Shown here: piece by piece, positions 32,534-42,800 of the stretch
Layout: each line of letters begins with the position of its first letter
Numbering within the stretch: position 1 is the first letter of the stretch
Assembly (NCBI GenBank): GCA_963678675.1
Contig: OY783200.1
Span: 7,886,501 to 7,950,500 of the forward strand
DNA length: 64,000 nucleotides
Direction: 5' to 3'
DNA from: Xiphydria camelus
Lineage: Eukaryota; Arthropoda; Insecta; Hymenoptera; Xiphydriidae
Made by a program: the position numbers and the translations under genes
The notes under the pieces: generated by a model
Databases searched by the model: none
Seen by the model: only the letters and a program-made list of their open reading frames with translations
What the model was told of the DNA's origin: nothing

Positions 32534-33997
32534 ATGGCAAGGTGTTTTTCCTACCCATTGGTCCCTGTTCCTCCAGCTCTATTTCAGTTTGACGGACAGA
32601 TGTGCAAGACTGATAAATCAGTTTTGACCAAAAAACTAATGTCTCGCGTAGAACAAGCACGACCATCTTCAGTTGGTGTCGAAATTATTGATGGGTTTTA
32701 TTTCCTTCATCAAATGGGAACTGCCGTCCCTCATACGTTCGAGAAAATTGCCGAAAAATTGCTCGTTAAACTTTGTGCATCCAGTGCCTCTGAAATTCAC
32801 TTGATTTTCGACACCCATGTTTCACCCTCCATTAAAGATTGCGAGCGTCAGAATCGAAATGAGTGTGATATCCCGTATAACATCACTGGTCCATTGCAAA
32901 AGAGGCCAAGAGATTTCCAAAAGAGTGAAAAATTTCAAATTCAAACAAGCTCTCGTTCGATTTCTCTCGGTACAATGGGAAAATTCGTGTTTGGCTTCAA
33001 TCTTTGGACAAAAAAGGTTTTCGTTACGGCTGAAGAGAAATGTTTTTCGTTCCACTCTGACAATGCAATCGTTATTAAAAGCGAAGAGATTCAATTAGAA
33101 TGCTTCCACGAAGAAGCTGACACACGAATAATCTTCCATTTGAGCAAACTCGCTCCTTCTTCGAACGTACTGATTAGAGCCACAGACACTGATGTTCTCG
33201 TGATCCTGTTAGGGAATATGGAAAAATATCCCGAATTGAATATTTGGCTGTTAGGAAAGACCTCTGGCAAAAATCAGTTTTGCATTAGTTGCAATGAATT
33301 GGCATCGAATTTAGGGCCAGATCTGTGCAAAAGTTTGCCTGCATTTCACGCTTTCACCGCATGCGATTACTCGTCATCGTTTTACGGAAAAGGAAAAGCT
33401 AACCCTTTCAATATATTCGAGAAAAATCCGAAATTTCAAAAAGCTTTCGAGTCGCTAACTGATCCTTCAAATATATTTGACGAAGAGAAAATCGATTCCG
33501 TTCAAGAATTTACATGTTTGATTTACAGCGTAAAAAATTGCACGAGTGTCAATGAAGCAAGATTTCAGATCTTTGACAAAACATATGCGAGTTCTAAGAA
33601 CGAGAATGAATTCGCGACTAAAGTAAAGGGTTTTGAATCGACTCTTATTCCGCCTTATTGGAAGTCTCTTAAACAAAAAATGTTGCGAACCATCTACACC
33701 AATTCAATGTGGCGCAATGCCACTGAATTTCGTTGCGTCAAATTACGTGCTGAAGATTGTGGATGGTTTGTACAGCATTCTGGCGACAAGACTAGTTTGA
33801 AACCGACGTGGTTCATTGGGGACGCTTTACCTTCGACAATAACTGAAATTTTGCAGGAAGATGCGAGAAATGATTCAAGTTCAGAGGAAATGATGAACGA
33901 TACTAACGAAATTGTAGAAAAGGAAACAACCGACGACCTTGATTTTGATGTAGATTTTTCGGGAGATAAGTCCTCTGACGCATTTTACGATGAATAA
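32534..33997 (+). CDS. C-terminal nuclease-like domain of the 7.8-kb element protein
   Basis: An unbroken 487-codon frame. Blocks in order: FDGQMCKTDKSVLTKKL, VEIIDGFYFLHQMG, EIHLIFDTHVSPSIKDCERQ, CFHEEADTRIIFHL (about residues 190-203), RATDTDVLVILLG (about 213-225) and LPAFHAFTACDYSSSFYGKG (about 267-286). The acidic series ID / FD / HEEADT / TDTDV / CDY resembles the metal-binding layout of PIN/FEN-like nucleases. That is my inference from pattern, not an established assignment. The tail is acidic. The upstream frames appear to be the same protein, so this is probably its C-terminal third rather than a separate gene. AATAAATACATTA near 34117 may be its poly(A) signal. Confidence 0.6.
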   Translation: MARCFSYPLVPVPPALFQFDGQMCKTDKSVLTKKLMSRVEQARPSSVGVEIIDGFYFLHQMGTAVPHTFEKIAEKLLVKLCASSASEIHLIFDTHVSPSIKDCERQNRNECDIPYNITGPLQKRPRDFQKSEKFQIQTSSRSISLGTMGKFVFGFNLWTKKVFVTAEEKCFSFHSDNAIVIKSEEIQLECFHEEADTRIIFHLSKLAPSSNVLIRATDTDVLVILLGNMEKYPELNIWLLGKTSGKNQFCISCNELASNLGPDLCKSLPAFHAFTACDYSSSFYGKGKANPFNIFEKNPKFQKAFESLTDPSNIFDEEKIDSVQEFTCLIYSVKNCTSVNEARFQIFDKTYASSKNENEFATKVKGFESTLIPPYWKSLKQKMLRTIYTNSMWRNATEFRCVKLRAEDCGWFVQHSGDKTSLKPTWFIGDALPSTITEILQEDARNDSSSEEMMNDTNEIVEKETTDDLDFDVDFSGDKSSDAFYDE

Positions 33998-34582
33998 TTT
34001 TCCATCTTCTTGCAAATGTCTGTTATTGCTATTTTTTCATTCAAGTTTCACATGGCTATTGCAACACAGAATATTGTTAATTAATACTTCTTCTCAATGA
34101 TTTCGCGTAACATATAAATAAATACATTAGTAAACTACGAAAAACCTTTATTTCTTCATCTCCACGAAAGCTTTGCTGAAGTAACCCCTCACTTAAGAAT
34201 CATACGGCAATGTAAGTATAAATATGTCTAATCAGTTAAAGATGACATCTATCCTTTGCCTACAACTAAATTTTGTAGGATCATTTACTTATGATAATTA
34301 CAGATCAATCTATGATATCCATATTTACGTAAATGATTACACAGATGCGACTCGATAGTACAACTTTTCGAAAATTCTAATTACGCTTTCCTTACACTCC
34401 ATAAAAGATTAAAAACAGACTTGTGAAACTCGACTCCATAATAAGATCATACATTTTGACTTCTACACTCAATGAATGTCGAAAAATATATGAACAACAC
34501 AAATTCTTACCTACTCTGCCATTGTAACAATGTGAGATTCAGGAGAATAATAACATTTGGAGAACAAATGGGAACACATCGC
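33998..34582. other. 3' non-coding part of the 7.8-kb element
   Basis: AT-rich, no open frame or repeat of note, up to the right TIR. Confidence 0.5.
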
Positions 34583-35074
34583 TCTGTCCTTGTCTAGAGC
34601 GCGTATTTCAAACTGCGTTTTCGAATGGACTCGCGCAGCGAGTTAAAACCTCGGCAGCCTCACCTCCACAGGGGCGAAGGTGCAGCAGCCGGATATTATT
34701 TTGAAGGAAATTTGATGAGCTTTCCAACGATATGTCATACGTCCATAAAAGTGACAGGTGTAGGTTAGTTAATCAATATTGTCATATTGGACATCGGCAG
34801 CCACCCTTAAAGTAGGGGATGAGAGGTGGCAGCCGGGTATTGGAAGGTCCATTTTATTGCCCCCTATCTAGTGAAACTGAAAATTTTCATAAAAGCAATG
34901 AGTGAAGTACCTTGCACAATTTCATTTGTTAACAATTTGTTATAAGATATAAAGCAGGGGGTACGACTTTGGCTGAAAAGCAATTACTATTGTGCGGTAC
35001 ATTGCCAACTGTTTCGAGTAAAAATTTGTCATAAAAGCGATCGACCCAAATTTTTGCGGTGGGCTCCCGGACTA
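34583..35074. repeat. right ~490-bp TIR of the 7.8-kb element
   Basis: Reverse complement of 27231-27719, with small indels (for example CAATACTAATTG versus CAATAGTAATTG) and scattered substitutions. Confidence 0.88.
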
Positions 35075-35120
35075 CTGGCATGAGGGGGTGGCAATAGTGT
35101 TGCCAAACATATGGCGCATA

Positions 35121-35995
35121 CACGGAGAAAAAAAAAGTGAAAAATTCCCCTTTTTTATGGGTAACGCTGCACCATTGTGATAATCAATCAGAAATTACCG
35201 TGAGATAGGTAAGAAATTATTAAAGGGCTGGAAAATTATTCTTCTGAAAAAAGGGAATTATCGGTGAATTTTCAAATTCCCAGCAAAATAAAATGAAAAC
35301 TACGCAGCAGTATAATAGTAGCTCTACTGTTTATGGTGAACATACATTCTTCTGCACTGGATTTTTTCCCTTTTTACTGGAGAAAATCTTCACCGTCAAG
35401 TGCTAATGTTACATTGGGTCTTATAGACCAATCAGGATCAAGTATACCGTTGTCCGTAACCCCATCACAACGAAATCTTGAACAAGATTTGTCGCTAAGG
35501 GATTAAACAAGATACTAAAAAGAAGACGTTTTTTGCTAAGAGATGTAAACACGGGGAGAGGAGTATGGGACATTATTTTTCGTGTGAGAAAATTCATTTC
35601 GTCGACGAGATCTATCTTGGAAGGGATTTTCGAATCATTAATGAAAGTGATAGACGAAACTCCATCTGTTAACGAATTACTTTCCGTCCACGAAAAACAT
35701 TTCTCACGCGTCGAGAATGTAGCCTCCCTGACCAATTTGAATCCTTATTGATATTCTGTTTATTGAGAAATAAATAAATTTATGATTTGTCGTTTTTAGC
35801 AAGAAAAATTTACATTTAAATGGGTTAAATTTTACTAGTTTATTCATCAAAAATTACTTTTCGATTTTGATGAAAAAATCTCATTCCAAAAGGGGAAAAA
35901 TTCTACCGTTTGTCAATTCGGTGCACAGTTAGTCAGAAAAATGACACTTTTTCCTCATCTTCTAGCTTAGAAGTTCTCTTTTTTTTCTCTCCGTG
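35121..35995. mobile_element. 875-bp TA-flanked MITE (CACGGAG ends)
   Basis: CACGGAGAAAAAAAAAGTGA at the left and TTCTCTTTTTTTTCTCTCCGTG at the right form inverted ends, with TA on both sides (35119-35120 and 35996-35997), a mariner-type target. A short open frame inside (35533-35751) is not a transposase. It sits between the 7.8-kb element and the rest of gene copy B exon 1. Confidence 0.7.
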
Positions 35996-36366
35996 TATAT
36001 TCACTAGAAAAGCGCCGCATTTTGAAAGATGCACTAAAAAAATCTTTAGAGGTGTACGGTCGCGATGGTGATCACATGTTAGACGGGGGCGTCTACGTGA
36101 TAAACGGGTTTAATCACCTTGTGTGCCGGTAAGAATATCTTTTTTTTCTTTTTTTTTTCTTTAATAAATTTGGCATACATTATTTTTTTTTTTTTCAAAT
36201 CTGCTTACAGAAACTGCGGAGTATGGCAGCGAGACGAACTGCCATCGCGCAGCAGATCGCAGAGGCGTTAAACGAAGAGGATGGGAACGGCGTGCATTAG
36301 TGTTATGTGTATGTGCGTGCGCGCCTGTCGAGAAGCTGTGACGTCATTGCTCGCGTGAATCGGTTG

Positions 36367-36546
36367 GCTGGGGGTAAGGTTAGGCTAACAATGGCGGCGT
36401 GTGTACGGGATAGAGTTCGCGCGGGTTGGGGGGGGGGGGGATTAGGCCAGCAATGGTGGCACTCCGGGGGTGGGGGTAAGGTTAGGCTAGCAATGGCGGC
36501 GCTCCGAGAGTGGGGTAAGGTTAGGGTCTCAGGAGGGTGTGGGGGT
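36367..36546. repeat. GC-rich minisatellite, left part
   Basis: Units of the type GGGGGTAAGGTTAGGCTAGC + AATGGCGGCGCTCC recur here and again at 45048-45232. The array was split by the non-LTR-like element, which duplicated 16 bp of it. Confidence 0.75.
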
Positions 36547-36884
36547 TTTTGCCACAAAGGTTATGTCCCGTAAGGAGGAAGCGGGGAGAGAGCGTGAATA
36601 CGCGGGACGGAACACACGTGCCATCTAGTGGAGGCGTGGGGCTGAGAACTCGGTTCCAGGAGAAAGAGCGAGGCGAGTGCAGATTGGCGGCCGAGCGGTC
36701 GACGCCTGCTCATTCGTGCGCTTCGGGCAAACCTCTGATATTGGCCCGTTTTGGAGGGAAAATACCTGATTGGTGCGCGGTATTACCCCCAGCTCCTGCG
36801 CGATTCCGAACGCGTGCTCGCGGCAGGACATGTACGGACATTGCCTCACGTGCCGTCAGGGTGTATAGAAGCGTCAACGTCAAC

Positions 36885-39800
36885 ATGAGCGGAAGATCGC
36901 CGCCATCGTCCCACTCAGCGTCGTCCCCGTCCTCGTCGCCATTGCGGGGACGAAACGGACCATTGTACGATGAGAGGAAGACCCTCGGAGACGGCCGCGA
37001 GCATAGCGGAAAGTTCTCTGCGCCTTCAACGGCGGGGTTCTGCGGCGGGGCGCCATTTGGCGGCGCAGGCGGGTGGCACGTGGCGGAGCAACGCCATGGA
37101 GAGATTGTCCTTCCGGGTCATCACCGTTGGCGCTATCGTGGATGCCGGGCAGGCAAGAAGGTCCAGGAACAGCGGCGGCGCACAGTGCTTCATCCAGTGG
37201 ACAAAAATCAGATTTTTACTTACGCGATATAGAAAAACTAACTCGTTAATATCAAAAAGTAATGCCCATTATACCCACACCTATCTGTTTCTGAACAACT
37301 GAATCACCGTTGCCATGCAAATACATAAAGAAAGACGTGTCACAGCGTAAACATTCTTATCTCAACAGAATTACGAACTTCCTTTTAGAAATTATTTTAA
37401 ATGTGTATGTAATCTACAAAGTAAGGGGATTTTTATTCACTTTATATAAATAAGAAAAGGGTTGACATACCGAAAAAAATATTCGTACAACTTATATTTC
37501 TTATGTTTTTACACATATGATTGCGGAGGCTATTTCTCAAAAAGTTCCAAAAACCTCCTTTTCAGTTTAGTATTTTATTAAAGCTTGTACATTCCTCTTA
37601 ATACCTATATATCGTTTTATTTGCTCAGGGCTGCTCAAACCAAACTATAGATATTTTCGTTATGAGGGCGTGAAACGCCCGAATGACGAATTCTATTTTT
37701 TATCACTAAGTGTCAAATACGAGGTTGACGGGGTTCGAGGCAAGGTGTTGGGGGCTTGAGCCCCCCAAAACCCTTCCTCGAACCCCGTCAACCTCGTATT
37801 TGACACTTAGTGATAAAAAATAGGATTCGTCATTCGCGCCCTCATAACGAAAATATCCATAGTTTGGTTTGAGCAGCTCTGAGCAAATAAAACGATATAT
37901 AGGTATTAAGAGGAATGTACAAGCTTTAATAAAATACTAAACTGAAAAGGAGGTTTTTGGAATTTTTTGAGAAATAGCCTCCGCAATCATATATGTAAAA
38001 ACATAAGAAATATAAGTTTTACGAATATTTTTTTCGGTATGTCAACCCTTTTCTTATTTATATAAAGTGAGCCCCTAAACACCCCGCCTAGAACCCCGTC
38101 AACCTCGTATTTGACACTTTGTGATAAAAAATAGGATTCGTCATTCGCGCCCTCATAACGAAAATATCCATAGTTTGGTTTGAGCAGCTCTGAGCAAATA
38201 AAACGATATATAGGTATTAAGAGGAATGTACAAGGTTTAATAAAATACTAAACTGAAAAGGAGGTTTTTGGAATTTTTTGAGAAATAGCCTCTTCAATCA
38301 TAAGTGTAAAAACATAAGAAATATATAAGTTTGACGAATATTTTTTTCGGTATGTCAACTCTTTTCTTATTTATATAAAGTGAATAAAAATCTACTTACC
38401 TTGTAGATTACATACACATTTAACCCCCCCCCCCATTACAAACAAAAATATCATAAGTATTTTTAAAAGTAAAAAGTAATAAATAAACAAACAAACAAAG
38501 AACTTTGGAACAAAATTTAAATTTTTATTATTGTTTCTCACATTAAAATACTATAAAATGCAAACATTTTTTTAATTTTAAACATTTCCTTGAACTTTAA
38601 TAATTTTTGTCAACTTTAAACGTTTTGTGAACTCATTGTCACAAAACTTGTTTTTCACAATATTTTATTATTAGTTTTAATGTTAATAATTTAAAGTAAA
38701 TTTCATTTCAAGTGTTTTTAATTTAATGTTTGTTGATTACGCGCTCTGATTGGTACCGGCTTTGCGTCAGCTGTGTAGAGTTGTGCTGCGCATGCGTAGC
38801 GTTGGACACACTGGCTGTGCCAACTTGAAGTAATAATCGCAGTGACTTCTCGAGTGTGCGACTTAATTTCATATCACTGCGCAACTTTTCTCGAATTGGT
38901 GTATGAAAGGTGATTTCACATGCGTTGAGGACGCCCATTAAATCGAGTATTTGCACTGAGTGACAAAAAATATTTTTAATTTTCAGTCCAAGAATGTCAA
39001 TCAAAAACAGAGATCTTTTCGATGTGTGGATTTCGAGTAAAAAAAACGAAAGGCAGGTTAAAGTTGGGGAAAAAATTAACAGTTTTCTATCGTATTCTGA
39101 CTCGGTCGAAGAAGTTAAAAAGAAATGCGACATAATTGCGAAGCTTTTTTGTTTAAATATGGACAAGAAATGGCAGAAATCTTCACGTATACATGATCGA
39201 TTTATACAGAATTACAACGAATGGCTCGAATCTGAAATATGTATGTTAGATTCCATAAAGCCCTATTTTGAGTTAGAAGACAATATTACTGAGCTAAATC
39301 TTGCGCCTGGGCCTAGCCGTGGTCGGCCGCGTGTACCTTTTGCTGAGGGGAGCTTAAAAACTAAAAAGAGGCGCGTGGAAAATTTAGTTCGCAATCATAC
39401 TTTTGAAGAGTTGTCCTTCGCAGCTGAAGAATCTGCTCGTCTAGGTCTTTCTAGCGAATTAAAGCATAAAAAGGCCACCGTTTTATCACCGCAGCAGGCA
39501 CTCGCCTTATATTTAGACATAAGTTTATCAGAACGGAAATATAATACTTTACGATCTGTTGTAAATAATTTGCATAAAGACTGTTTCCCTAGCATAGCTG
39601 TAGTCAGACATTATAGAAATCTTTTGTTACCAAAAAGCATCGATTGCACGGAGTCTGGAGCTGAGGTAGATTTGCAAGAATTATTGAACATGACTGTTCA
39701 AAGCATATTTAAGACTCTTGAAGGTTGTCCTTTACGTAATGATACATCACTCGTTTTAATTTCTAAATATGGGTTTGACGGAAGTTCTGGGCATAGTACA

Positions 39801-42800
39801 TATAAACAAAAGTTCGAAAACCCAGATATGACTGACGAATATTTATTTCTTAGTGCCTTATCGCCTTTAAAGCTAATTGATAAACAAACTGGTCAAATTA
39901 TTTGGAGTAATCCCAGAACTTCATCGTCATTTTTTTGTAGGCCTATAAAATTTATCTTCGCGAAAGAAACATCATCTTTAGTTTTGGAGGAAGAGTCTAA
40001 ACTGAAATTAAAAATTATTAAGTTAAATGACTTTGCAATACAGTTTAAAGAAAAAAAATATGTCGTAAGTTACACCATGCTGTTAACAATGTTAGACGGT
40101 AGTACAATTAACACGTTATCTTACACCAATTCCACACAAAAGTGCTTTATCTGCGGTGCTTCACCGAAAGAAATGAACTCAAAATCAGTAAATGACAAAC
40201 AGGTAAATTATGAAAACTTAAGATTTGGCATGTCATCGCTACATTCGTGGATTCGCTGCTTTGAGTGTTTCCTACATATATCGTATCGGCTACCACTCAA
40301 AACTTGGCAAGTTAGAGGACCAGAAAACAAACAAATATTCGAAAGTCGTAAAAAACACATTCAGACGGAATTTAAGGCAAAAATGGGATTAATAGTCGAC
40401 AAACCGAAACCTGGCTACGGATCCACGAATGACGGCAATACAGCCAGACGGTTTTTCAACAATATTGATCTTAGTTCCTCCATAACTGGTATTGACAAAC
40501 AGTTAATAAGAAATTTTTCTGTTATTTTGCGAACTATTGCGAGCGGGAAACAAATAAATCTCGTTAGAATTGGTAACTTACTCGATGAAACTAAAGAGCT
40601 TTATATACAATTATATGACTGGTTTTACATGCCTAGTAGCGTCCACAAGCTATTAGTGCATGGAAAAGAAATTATTAAACATTTTAAAGAAATTCGTAAA
40701 ATTCGTCTATCCAATACTAGGAAATCTTCAAGAGTGAATACCAATAAAGACTTAATGACTTCGTTGTTAATTACATCTGATCCGTATATTTCATATTTAA
40801 GAAAAGAGACAAGTACACACTCCCAAGACTTCAGTGATATCGAGGACTATATTATAGAGTCACCTTCTCTCTCTCCTTACAGTCTAGCAGCTATCTTCCC
40901 GTCCTAAATTTCTCAACAATAAACTTAAATGATGAAGAAAGGACTTCTTCAGATAGCGATTAAATTATTATTATTATTTCAGATTTAATTATTTTATCTT
41001 TAATTTTGTACGATTTTTTCTTAGATTAAGATATTCAGTTTTCCATTTTTTTTGATTATGCAGATGACAGTGTAAAAGTAATAATTTTAATTTAAACATT
41101 GAAAATATGTCATCCACTTAATTAATTTTTTTATCACAGTGATTGAGTCCATCCTGAGTCCATCCTAAAATTAGTTATTATTTTCAGTTTTTTTGGTAGC
41201 AATGTGACACAGTTTTTGAGACACCCTGTACATTTAGAACAAAATTGCCGATGTAGATAATATTGTTAATGATCTTCTATAAATATATAACAAAATTGTT
41301 AAAAAAGTTTTGTTGATAGGAGAATGCTGATTTTCGTCCACTATTCCCTCTTAAGTAATGCACTGTGCGACGTGTTGGCGGGGGTCTTGGGGGGGGGGGA
41401 GAAGGTCCCCCAACATCCCATTACGAACAAAAAAATTATAAGTATTTCAAAAAATATTCGTAAAACTTATATTTCTTATATTTTTACACATACGATTGCG
41501 GAGGCTATTTCTTAAAAAGTTCCAAAAACCTCCTTTTTAGTTTAATATTTTATTAAAGCTTGCATATTCCTCTTAATACCTATAAGATCGTTTTATTTGC
41601 TCAGGGCTGCTTAACTATAGATATTTTCATTATGAGGGCGCGAAACGCCCGAATGACGAATTCTATTTTTTATCACTAATTGTAAGGGTCAAATACTAGG
41701 TTGACGGGGTTCAAGGCGGGGTGTTGGCGGGGGTGTTGCCCCCCCCCAAAATCAGAAGTATTTTTTAAAGTAAAAAGAAATAAATAAACAAACAAACAAA
41801 GAACTTTAGAACAAAATTTAAATGTTTATTATTTTGAATTTTGTCAAATATAACTTCATATTCGGAATCAGCGACCCAACAAATCCCCCTATACCAAATT
41901 TGGCACGAATCCGTAGATTTTCGAAAATCTCGTCCGCCATATTGGATCCGCCATATCAATTTTTGAAATCTGACTTCAGATTCGTGATCAGCGACCAAAA
42001 AAACCCCCCTATACCAAATTTAGAATTAATTCGTCGATTTTCGAAAATCTCGTCCACCATATTGGATCCGCTATCTTGAATTTTTGAAATCTGACTTCAG
42101 ATTCGTGATCAGCGACCCGAAAACCTCCTTATACCAAATTGTGCATGAATTCGTCGATTTTCGAAAATCTCGTCCGCCATATTGGATCCGCCATCTTGAA
42201 TTTTTGAAATCTGACTTCAGATTCGTGATCAGTGACCCAAAAACCCCCTTATACCAAATTTAGCATGAATTCGTCGATTTTCGAAAATCTCGTCCGCCAT
42301 ATTGGATCCGCCATCTTGAATTTTTGAAATCTGACTTCAGATTCGTGATCAACGATCCAAAAAACCTCCTTAACAATCATTTATTTACTGTTTGATTAAC
42401 CGTCAAGAGAAATTTCTATTTTTGTCCACTCTCCCATATACCGGCAAGCACTGTGCGGCGTCAAGAGGCAGCACGTGCGGCGTCGTCCCGGCGTCGGCGT
42501 TGCTCGCAGTCGCCGCCCTCGTCACTGTCTCCGCGCTCGGAGGGCCAACAACAGCAGCGGAAGGTGGCGGCGATAGGACGCCTGGAACTGCGTTCGCTGC
42601 CGAGCTTGAACCGGCATCGGAACCCACCTGAGGAGCGTTCACCCCCTGAACAGCGCCGTGATCCAGAGTGCGGTGCACTAGATGTGATAGAGGAGGCTGC
42701 CGTGGCCAGTGGCGCCGCCGGCCCCTGGACGGAAAGTGCGACGTCGGCAGCGGTGGAATTGAAGCCTGCGCACGACGCACAGGAGGGTGTCGACGAGGAG

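Larger units (their letters stand above)
27231..35074 (+). mobile_element. 7.8-kb long-TIR element encoding a large uncharacterised multi-domain protein
   Basis: Left arm 27231-27719 and right arm 34583-35074 are inverted repeats of about 490 bp with few differences. The outermost shared bases are TAGT.CGGGAGCCC, and no convincing target duplication is visible. Between the arms the + strand carries exons and broken frames of one protein family: an N-terminal finger, a middle part, and a C-terminal nuclease-like domain. It is inserted in exon 1 of gene copy B. The protein family is common in animal genomes as repeat-borne hypothetical proteins. I cannot name a transposon superfamily for it. 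Confidence 0.75.
27145..36271 (+). pseudogene. two-exon gene of unknown function, copy B, split by transposons
   Basis: Exon 1 begins ATG 27145 (MSIPSNTRVYPPPPDDVWEYNP...). It is cut at about 27230 by the 7.8-kb element and resumes at about 35998 (LEKRRILKDALKKSLEVYG, then GGVYVINGFNHLVC) to the donor at 36128. After an 82-bp intron, exon 2 (36211-36271) reads NCGVWQRDELPSRSRSQRR and stops. Copy A shares EYNP, E(I/V).EV.G.DG.H and NCGVW. Without the insertions the protein would be short, of the order of 100 residues. I do not recognise it. Two copies in tandem with the same intron argue for a real duplicated gene rather than chance frames. Confidence 0.52.
37181..42455 (+). mobile_element. 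5.3-kb Transib/RAG1-like DNA transposon with RSS-like ends
   Basis: The left end is CACAGTG, a 13-bp spacer, then ACAAAAATC. The right end (complement) is CACAGTG, a 23-bp spacer, then ACAAAAATA. CGGCG is duplicated at 37176-37180 and 42456-42460, the 5-bp GC-rich duplication known for Transib. The element encodes a RAG1-like transposase. Inside it are a large palindromic repeat family (37395-38420, 41400-41745), a second right-end signal at 41329-41367 and a 120-bp minisatellite. It is inserted in ORF1 of the non-LTR-like element. Confidence 0.85.

Noticed and set aside
38723..39166. 147-codon minus-strand frame overlapping the start of the RAG1-like gene
   Set aside because: It overlaps the 5' end of a well-supported plus-strand transposase frame and has low-complexity composition.
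41822..42390. Open frames of up to 85 codons in the 120-bp repeat
   Set aside because: The period is divisible by 3, so one open unit keeps the frame open. No protein similarity.
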